A stretch of 10,090 bases of DNA from an uncultured Lachnospiraceae bacterium (GTDB lineage Bacteria > Bacillota > Clostridia > Lachnospirales > Lachnospiraceae), in the NCBI GenBank assembly GCA_934359535.1, contig CAKRLN010000075.1, positions 1 to 10,090 of the forward strand. The letters are read 5' to 3'. The notes below the pieces were generated by a model. It saw only the letters and a program-made list of their open reading frames with translations. It ran no database searches and had not been told where the DNA came from. The translations under genes were made by a program, and so were the position numbers. Below are positions 5,433-10,090 of the stretch, in pieces (position 1 is the stretch's first letter; every line of letters begins with the position of its first letter).

Positions 5433-6812
5433 TTATTTTCCAAGAATATTTTCGCCAATTTCAACAACATTGCCGGCGCCCATTGTGATCAGAAGATCGC
5501 CAGAGATACAGTTTTCCAGTAAGAATTTCTCAATTTCTTCAAAGGATGGGAAATAATAAGCTTCGGTTCCCTTGGCTTTTAATTTATCCAGAATATCCTT
5601 TGAGCTGATTCCGAATGTGTTTTTCTCGCGGGCCGCGTAGATATCTGCAAGAACAACAACATCTGCCATGGAAAGAACATCTGCAAAATCGCCAAGAAAG
5701 GCTTTGGTTCTGGAATATGTGTGTGGCTGAAATACAAGTACAAGCCGTTTATGTGGATAATTGGCAGCAGCGGTTAAAGTTGCACGGATCTCAGTTGGAT
5801 GGTGTGCATAATCATCAATGACAGTAATGCCGTCGACTTTGCCCTTATACTGGAATCTCCTGTCTGCACCGCCAAATTGGTCGAGTCCGGAAATGATAGA
5901 AGATTCCGGAAGCTTCAGATCCAGGGCAAGAGCGATTGCTGCAAGTGCGTTAGAAACATTGTGCATGCCTGGTACATTTAAGCTTACATCCATAACCTTT
6001 TTGCCCTTGTACATTGCGGTAAAGGAAGCACAGGCTTTTTCGTTAAACTGGATATTTTCTGGATAATAATCCGATGTATTACTTAAGCCATAAGTGATAA
6101 TCTGCTGTGGAAGTCCTTCTATGATCTTTTCATAATCCGGGATGTCTCCGTTTATGATTGTTGCACCTTCCGGCTGTGTATTAGCAGCAAATTTGTGGAA
6201 AGAGTGGCGGATATCATCAAGATCTTTAAAAAAGTCGAGATGCTCTGCCTCGATATTTAAGATGATACTGTATTTCGGACGGAAATTTAAGAAGCTGTTC
6301 GTGTATTCACAGGCTTCGGTGATAAAAACTTCGGAATTTCCGACACGCAGATTGCCATGGATTGCCTGAAGGATACCACCAACACTGATCGTAGGGTCTG
6401 CCTTTGCAGCAAGAAGGATGGTACTGATCATCGAGGTTGTTGTTGTCTTACCGTGGGTTCCGGCAACTGCGATGGAGCGTTCATAATTATCCATGATCTG
6501 TCCGAGCAGTTCTGCGCGGGTGAGCATTGGGATTTCCTTTGCTTTTGCTTCCATAAATTCCGGGTTGTCCTCGCGGATTGCTGCGGTATATACACAGAGA
6601 TCAATTCCAGGAATGATATTTGCTGCACGCTGCCCATAGAAAACCTGAATGCCTTTTGCTTCCAGATTCTTTGTCAGATCAGATTCGTGTGCGTCGGATC
6701 CGGAAATGGTAAAGTTCTCTTCGTGAAGAATCTCAGCAAGACCGCTCATGCTGATTCCACCGATTCCAATAAAATGAACATGAACCGGCTCATTAAAATT
6801 TAATTTATACAT
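5433..6812 (-). CDS. murC: UDP-N-acetylmuramate--L-alanine ligase
   Basis: MurC adds L-alanine to UDP-MurNAc using ATP, the first peptide step of peptidoglycan precursor synthesis in the cytoplasm. The 459-residue protein has normal family length and all three domains. The N-terminal nucleotide-sugar domain carries GIGGISMSG (16-24). The central ATPase has P-loop GTHGKTTT (118-125), EACEY (166-170) and HNVSNALAA (284-292). The C-terminal domain has DDYAHHPTEI (333-342) and QPHTYSRTKAF (362-372). The start is ATG 6812, which begins MYKLNFNEPVHVHFIGIGG as expected, with a modest AGGT site about eight bases upstream. Its promoter lies in the divergent spacer with glgC. No strong terminator follows the stop; a weak 5-bp hairpin at 5355-5372 is formed by DnaA boxes. 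Readthrough into the dnaD operon is therefore possible. Confidence 0.98.
   Translation of the reverse strand: MYKLNFNEPVHVHFIGIGGISMSGLAEILHEENFTISGSDAHESDLTKNLEAKGIQVFYGQRAANIIPGIDLCVYTAAIREDNPEFMEAKAKEIPMLTRAELLGQIMDNYERSIAVAGTHGKTTTTSMISTILLAAKADPTISVGGILQAIHGNLRVGNSEVFITEACEYTNSFLNFRPKYSIILNIEAEHLDFFKDLDDIRHSFHKFAANTQPEGATIINGDIPDYEKIIEGLPQQIITYGLSNTSDYYPENIQFNEKACASFTAMYKGKKVMDVSLNVPGMHNVSNALAAIALALDLKLPESSIISGLDQFGGADRRFQYKGKVDGITVIDDYAHHPTEIRATLTAAANYPHKRLVLVFQPHTYSRTKAFLGDFADVLSMADVVVLADIYAAREKNTFGISSKDILDKLKAKGTEAYYFPSFEEIEKFLLENCISGDLLITMGAGNVVEIGENILGK
5752..5760 (-). promoter_or_regulatory. Perfect DnaA box inside murC
   Basis: TGTGGATAA (TTATCCACA on the minus strand) lies within murC coding sequence, about 320 bp from the edge of the intergenic cluster. 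A single 9-mer can occur by chance; its nearness to five others makes it worth listing. Confidence 0.35.
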
Positions 6813-6859
6813 ACTATTACCTGCCTGATTATAGATTGGTTAAAAAAAAGTTCCTTCTT

Positions 6860-6887
6860 ATTATAACCGGATTCATTCTATTTGCAA
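6860..6887 (-). promoter_or_regulatory. Promoter of murC
   Basis: On the minus strand, TTGCAA (complement of 6882-6887) and TATAAT (complement of 6860-6865) are 16 nt apart, placing the start near 6853 with a ~40-nt leader. A second TATAAT (complement of 6828-6833) is closer to the gene but has no -35 and would leave almost no room for a ribosome binding site. Confidence 0.6.
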
Positions 6888-6946
6888 AGATAAAAAAGTC
6901 CCAGTTTGAGCCGCTGCGACAATGGGCGGATGATTCAGACGTAAGC

Positions 6947-6975
6947 TTGACACTTTTTTCAATTCAAAATACAAA
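6947..6975 (+). promoter_or_regulatory. Possible second, upstream promoter toward glgC
   Basis: A perfect TTGACA (6947-6952) is followed after 17 nt by TACAAA (6970-6975, four of six matches). It would give a ~180-nt leader before glgC. The weak -10 keeps confidence low. Confidence 0.3.
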
Positions 6976-7039
6976 AAATGTGCTGGAATGGGAAAATTCG
7001 GGAGTAAGTTTGAACGAAAAATGTAAAATAGTGTAAAAA

Positions 7040-7092
7040 TTGTGTAATCTGACGAAAAAAAATAAAAATCAAAATAAATATTGTGAAATCTG
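7040..7092. repeat. 12-bp direct repeat flanking an A-tract region upstream of glgC
   Basis: TTGTGTAATCTG (7040-7051) and TTGTGAAATCTG (7081-7092) differ at one base and are 41 bp apart, close to four helical turns. The DNA between is almost only A and T with phased A runs, suggesting bent DNA. The right copy abuts the glgC -35 at 7093. This is a candidate regulator site for glycogen synthesis; no regulator family can be named. Confidence 0.4.
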
Positions 7093-7121
7093 TTGTTCCG
7101 TAAAAGGCAATATGATATAAT
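7093..7121 (+). promoter_or_regulatory. Sigma-A promoter of glgC-glgD-spoVG
   Basis: TTGTTC (7093-7098), a 17-nt spacer and TATAAT (7116-7121) with an extended -10 TG at 7113-7114. The start should be near 7128, about 37 nt before the glgC start codon. The poor -35 with an extended -10 suggests dependence on an activator or on the adjoining A-tract DNA. Confidence 0.7.
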
Positions 7122-7164
7122 TTAAATATTCTAAAACATGAACAGACGAGGAGTGATAGACGTG

Positions 7165-8436
7165 ATGAAGAAAGAAATGATAGCTATGCTGTTAGCAGGC
7201 GGTCAAGGCAGCAGACTTGGAGTTCTGACGGCTGATGTTGCAAAGCCGGCAGTTGCGTTCGGCGGCAAGTACCGCATCATCGATTTTCCCTTAAGCAACT
7301 GCATTAATTCGGGAATTGACACGGTTGGAGTATTGACACAGTATCAGCCCCTGAGACTGAATACACATATCGGGATTGGTATTCCGTGGGATCTTGACCG
7401 TAACAATGGAGGAGTAACAGTTCTTCCTCCTTACGAAAGAAGCAACAATAGTGAGTGGTATTCTGGTACTGCGAACGCAATTTATCAGAATATCCGTTAT
7501 ATGGAACAGTATAATCCAGACTATGTACTAATTTTGTCTGGTGACCACATTTATAAGATGGATTACGAGGTAATGCTTGATTTCCATAAAGAGAACAATG
7601 CAGATATCACAATTGCGACGATGCCGGTACCAATGGAGGAGGCATCCCGCTTTGGTATTGTAATTGCGGATGAGAATAAGAAAATTATGGAATTTGAGGA
7701 GAAGCCGGAGCATCCGAGAAGTAATCTTGCTTCCATGGGAATCTATATTTTCTCATGGCCGGTTTTAAGGGATGCGTTGATTGCGATGAAGGATAAGAAT
7801 GGCTGTGATTTCGGGAAACATATCATTCCATATTGCTTTGAGAATCAGAAACGTCTTTTCGCTTATGAGTTCAATGGATACTGGAAGGATGTTGGAACCT
7901 TAGGCTCTTACTGGGAAGCTAACATGGAGCTGGTTGATCTGATTCCGGAATTTAACCTGTATGAAGAGTACTGGAAGATTTATACGAAGTCAGACAGCAT
8001 TGAACCACAGTACATTTCTGCCGATGCACATGTAGAGCGGAGCATCATAGGAGAAGGCGCTGAGGTCTATGGAGAGGTCATCAATTCGGTAGTCGGACCG
8101 AATGTACATATCGGAAAAGGAACAGTGATCCGTGATTCGATCATTATGCAGGACACGAAGATCGGTGAGAATGTTACAATTGATAAATCCATTATTGCAG
8201 AGAAGTGCAATATTGGAAATGGAGCGGTACTTGGAGCAGGAGATGAAGTGCCGAACAAGCTGAATGCAAGTATTTACTCGTTTGGTCTGGTAACCGTTGG
8301 AGAGGGCTCCGTCATTCCGGAGGGAGTAACCATTGGAAAGAATACCGCGATCTCAGGTATAACAGAGCAGGCAGATTATCCGGATAATAATCTGGCAGGC
8401 GGCGAAGTAATCATTAAGGCAGGTGACAGAAAATGA
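7165..8436 (+). CDS. glgC: Glucose-1-phosphate adenylyltransferase (ADP-glucose pyrophosphorylase), catalytic subunit
   Basis: GlgC makes ADP-glucose from glucose 1-phosphate and ATP, the committed step of bacterial glycogen synthesis. From ATG 7165 the protein is 423 residues. Landmarks are the nucleotide loop [12 protein letters not shown] (11-22), [15 protein letters not shown] (27-41), [13 protein letters not shown] (97-109), catalytic [11 protein letters not shown] (124-134), sugar-phosphate motif FEEKP (177-181) and GYWKDVGT (238-245). A C-terminal left-handed beta-helix of hexapeptide repeats spans about 284-395. The ribosome binding site GAGGAG (7148-7153) is eight bases from an in-frame GTG at 7162 and eleven from ATG 7165; 7138 lies upstream of it and is too early. 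I prefer ATG 7165 because it gives the family-typical [13 protein letters not shown]. The stop overlaps the glgD start by 4 nt, so the two are translationally coupled. Confidence 0.97.
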   Translation: MKKEMIAMLLAGGQGSRLGVLTADVAKPAVAFGGKYRIIDFPLSNCINSGIDTVGVLTQYQPLRLNTHIGIGIPWDLDRNNGGVTVLPPYERSNNSEWYSGTANAIYQNIRYMEQYNPDYVLILSGDHIYKMDYEVMLDFHKENNADITIATMPVPMEEASRFGIVIADENKKIMEFEEKPEHPRSNLASMGIYIFSWPVLRDALIAMKDKNGCDFGKHIIPYCFENQKRLFAYEFNGYWKDVGTLGSYWEANMELVDLIPEFNLYEEYWKIYTKSDSIEPQYISADAHVERSIIGEGAEVYGEVINSVVGPNVHIGKGTVIRDSIIMQDTKIGENVTIDKSIIAEKCNIGNGAVLGAGDEVPNKLNASIYSFGLVTVGEGSVIPEGVTIGKNTAISGITEQADYPDNNLAGGEVIIKAGDRK

Positions 8437-9548
8437 AGGCAGTAGGAATTATTTTAGCTGGCGGCAACAGCAACCGCATGAAAGAATTATCAAGAAAACG
8501 CGCAATCGCAGCAATGCCGGTAGGCGGAAGCTTCCGCTGTATCGATTTTGCGCTGAGCAATATGAGCAACTCCCATGTACAGACGGTTGCAGTACTGACA
8601 CAGTATAATGCACGTTCCTTAAATGAGCATTTGAGCTCCTCCAAATGGTGGGATTTCGGAAGAAAACAGGGAGGTCTGTATCTGTTTACACCGACGGTAA
8701 CCGCAGAGAACAGTGACTGGTATCGTGGAACCGCAGATGCCATGTATCAGAATATTGACTTTTTGAAGAAACGTCATGAGCCATATGTAATTATCTCCAG
8801 TGGAGACTGTGTATACAAGATGGACTATAATAAAGTACTTGATTATCATATTGAGAAGAAAGCAGATATTACAGTCGTATGCAAGGATATGCCACTTGGA
8901 ACCGATGTCAGCAGATTTGGTGTTATCCGTATGAATGAGGATCGGAGAATTACGGACTTTGAGGAGAAGCCGCTTATGGCACAGTCGAATACCATTTCGA
9001 CTGGCGTTTATGTGATCCGTAGAAGACAGCTTATTGAGATCTTAGAGAAGACCGCGGAGGAGAACCGCTTTGACTTCGTAAGTGATGTGCTGATCCGCTA
9101 TAAGAATATTAAGAGAATTTATGGATATAAGACAGAAGAGTACTGGAGTAATATTGCAAGTGTAGACTCTTATTACCAGACTAATATGGATTTCCTTAAT
9201 CCAGAGGTTCGCAGTTATTTCAGAAGCGAACCAAAGATCTGTTCGAAGGTAGATGATCTTCCACCAGCGAAGTATAATACCGGCTGTGAGGTTTTAAACA
9301 GTCTGGTTGCAAGTGGATGCATTATCAACAGCAAGGTTGAGAATTCGATCCTGTTTAAAAAGGTATTTATTGGAAAGAACTGTGTCATTAAGAATTCGAT
9401 CATCTTAAATGATGCATATATTGGGGATAATACCCATGTGGAAAACTGCATAGTGGAAAGCAGGGGGACATTAAAAGCAAATACATACTACTGCGGAGAG
9501 AATGGTATTAAGATTGTTTCCGAGGAGAATGAACGTTACATGCTATAG
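8433..9548 (+). CDS. glgD: GlgD, GlgC-like regulatory subunit of ADP-glucose pyrophosphorylase
   Basis: The 371-residue protein parallels GlgC along its length: nucleotidyltransferase domain (1-250) and a beta-helix (about 283-350) shorter than in GlgC. Conserved blocks include [13 protein letters not shown] (95-107), [11 protein letters not shown] (122-132) and DFEEKP (175-180). The nucleotide-binding loop is degenerate: GGNSNRM (10-16) replaces GGQGSRL, and [11 protein letters not shown] (25-35) replaces the [11 protein letters not shown] of GlgC, losing the conserved Lys. This agrees with the known GlgD role in Bacillus-type enzymes: little activity alone, but a partner that raises or tunes GlgC activity in a heterotetramer. 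The ATG lies in the ATGA overlap with the glgC stop, with AGGTGA at 8421-8426. spoVG follows after 26 nt. Confidence 0.95.
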   Translation: MKAVGIILAGGNSNRMKELSRKRAIAAMPVGGSFRCIDFALSNMSNSHVQTVAVLTQYNARSLNEHLSSSKWWDFGRKQGGLYLFTPTVTAENSDWYRGTADAMYQNIDFLKKRHEPYVIISSGDCVYKMDYNKVLDYHIEKKADITVVCKDMPLGTDVSRFGVIRMNEDRRITDFEEKPLMAQSNTISTGVYVIRRRQLIEILEKTAEENRFDFVSDVLIRYKNIKRIYGYKTEEYWSNIASVDSYYQTNMDFLNPEVRSYFRSEPKICSKVDDLPPAKYNTGCEVLNSLVASGCIINSKVENSILFKKVFIGKNCVIKNSIILNDAYIGDNTHVENCIVESRGTLKANTYYCGENGIKIVSEENERYML

Positions 9549-9574
9549 ACATTTTGTGAGGAGGCTGAAAGGAC

Positions 9575-9853
9575 ATGCAGATAACAGATGTACGTATCCG
9601 TAAGGTGGATAAAGAAGGCAAGATGAAAGCCGTAGTATCAATTACGATCGATGATGAGTTTGTTGTTCATGACATTAAAGTGATTGAGGGGGAAAAGGGA
9701 TTGTTTATTGCAATGCCGAGCCGTAAGGCCGCGGATGGGGAATACCGTGATATTGCACACCCGATCAATTCCGGAACAAGGGAGCGGATCCAGACACTGA
9801 TCCTTAAGAGATATAAGGAAGAAGTGGAAGCAGTACCGGAAGAGCATGAATAG
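9575..9853 (+). CDS. spoVG: SpoVG family regulator (septation protein)
   Basis: A 92-residue SpoVG homologue of normal family length. [20 protein letters not shown] at the N-terminus and the block around [24 protein letters not shown] (43-66) are characteristic; the extreme C-terminus is acidic. SpoVG proteins bind nucleic acid and affect sporulation septum formation, envelope and virulence genes in Firmicutes and Borrelia. The start ATG 9575 follows GAGGAGG (9558-9564) by 10 nt. It is 26 nt after glgD with no terminator between, so it is probably cotranscribed from the glgC promoter. No sigma-H-like promoter is evident just upstream. A terminator follows 21 nt after the stop. Confidence 0.96.
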   Translation: MQITDVRIRKVDKEGKMKAVVSITIDDEFVVHDIKVIEGEKGLFIAMPSRKAADGEYRDIAHPINSGTRERIQTLILKRYKEEVEAVPEEHE

Positions 9854-9874
9854 AGGAATTTCTGATGAATGAAG

Positions 9875-9918
9875 CATGCAGCTGCGATAATTGTTTTTCG
9901 CAGCTGCATGTTATTTTA
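9875..9918 (+). terminator. Terminator of glgC-glgD-spoVG
   Basis: A perfect 12-bp stem pairs 9875-9886 with 9899-9910 (CATGCAGCTGCG and its complement), with a 12-nt loop and a T-rich tail (TTATTTTATG). Confidence 0.9.
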
Positions 9919-9942
9919 TGGTTATTTTATTAAAAATTTATG

Positions 9943-9971
9943 TTGCATTTATGGAAATGCTATGATATAAT
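9943..9971 (+). promoter_or_regulatory. Promoter of the tRNA-Tyr transcript
   Basis: TTGCAT (9943-9948), a 17-nt spacer and TATAAT (9966-9971) with an extended -10 TG. Transcription should begin near 9978, about 40 nt before the mature tRNA. A TTGACA at 9993-9998 has no usable -10. Confidence 0.7.
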
Positions 9972-10018
9972 TCTTTCTTGTCAGAAACATTTTTGACAGA
10001 AGTTCATATAGAACGAAT

Positions 10019-10090
10019 GGGCAGATTCCCGAGTGGCCAAAGGGGACAGACTGTAAATCTGCTGCAATTTGCTTCGGTGGTTCGAATCCA
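10019..10090 (+). tRNA. tRNA-Tyr (anticodon GTA), 3' end outside window
   Basis: Acceptor 5' strand GGGCAGA (10019-10025), then TT, a D-arm around CCCGAGTGGCCAAAGGGG, anticodon arm ACAGA-CTGTAAA-TCTGC (10046-10062) with GTA at 10053-10055, a long variable arm (about 10063-10075) and the start of the T-arm GGTGG-TTCGAAT-CCA. The long variable arm is typical of bacterial tRNA-Tyr. The acceptor 3' strand and the last part of the T-stem are cut by the window edge. The bottom anticodon-stem pair is A-C. Confidence 0.95.

Noticed and set aside
6836..7036. 66-codon open frame in the murC-glgC spacer
   Set aside because: It starts at TTG without a ribosome binding site, crosses the murC promoter on the opposite strand and has no recognisable sequence.
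6813..7164. CcpA cre site or other named operator upstream of glgC
   Set aside because: No good match to the cre consensus was found; only the unnamed direct repeat stands out.

Overview
The window looks like chromosomal core DNA of a low-to-moderate-GC Firmicute in class Clostridia, most likely a Lachnospiraceae member of the Roseburia/Agathobacter type. This rests on a DnaI/DnaC-type helicase loader beside a DnaD-family protein, a GlgC/GlgD pair, SpoVG, TTATCCACA-type DnaA boxes, GGAGG ribosome binding sites and TATAAT promoters. Genus is inference. No mobile element, CRISPR array or rRNA is visible.

Layout. (1) 1-1497, plus strand: the 3' part of rpoA, a 176-nt spacer with a long direct repeat and a hairpin, and rplQ with an unusually long L17 protein, closed by a strong terminator. 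(2) 1512-5149, minus strand: a three-gene unit dnaD-like -> dnaC/dnaI-like -> long PRPP synthetase. It runs from an extended -10 promoter at about 5121-5149 through a ~185-nt 5' UTR to a terminator convergent with rplQ. (3) 5167-5430: a dense DnaA-box cluster (five perfect 9-mers plus near matches) directly upstream of that promoter. (4) 5433-6812, minus strand: murC. (5) 6813-7164: a divergent AT-rich spacer with the murC and glgC promoters and an A-tract region flanked by a direct repeat. (6) 7165-9853, plus strand: glgC-glgD (4-nt overlap) then spoVG, ended by a terminator. (7) 9943-10090: a promoter and a tRNA-Tyr(GTA) cut by the window edge.

How it fits together: the genes are housekeeping (transcription/translation, replication initiation, PRPP supply, peptidoglycan precursor synthesis, glycogen synthesis, sporulation/RNA-binding regulator). 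The most interesting part is 4930-5432. A DnaA-box cluster abuts the promoter of the replicative helicase loader operon. The leader RNA of that operon can be drawn as a closed multi-branch (cloverleaf-like) structure with a competing alternative stem. This suggests, as inference, that expression of the helicase-loading proteins is tied to DnaA activity and perhaps to an RNA-level switch. The second place worth attention is the rpoA-rplQ spacer.
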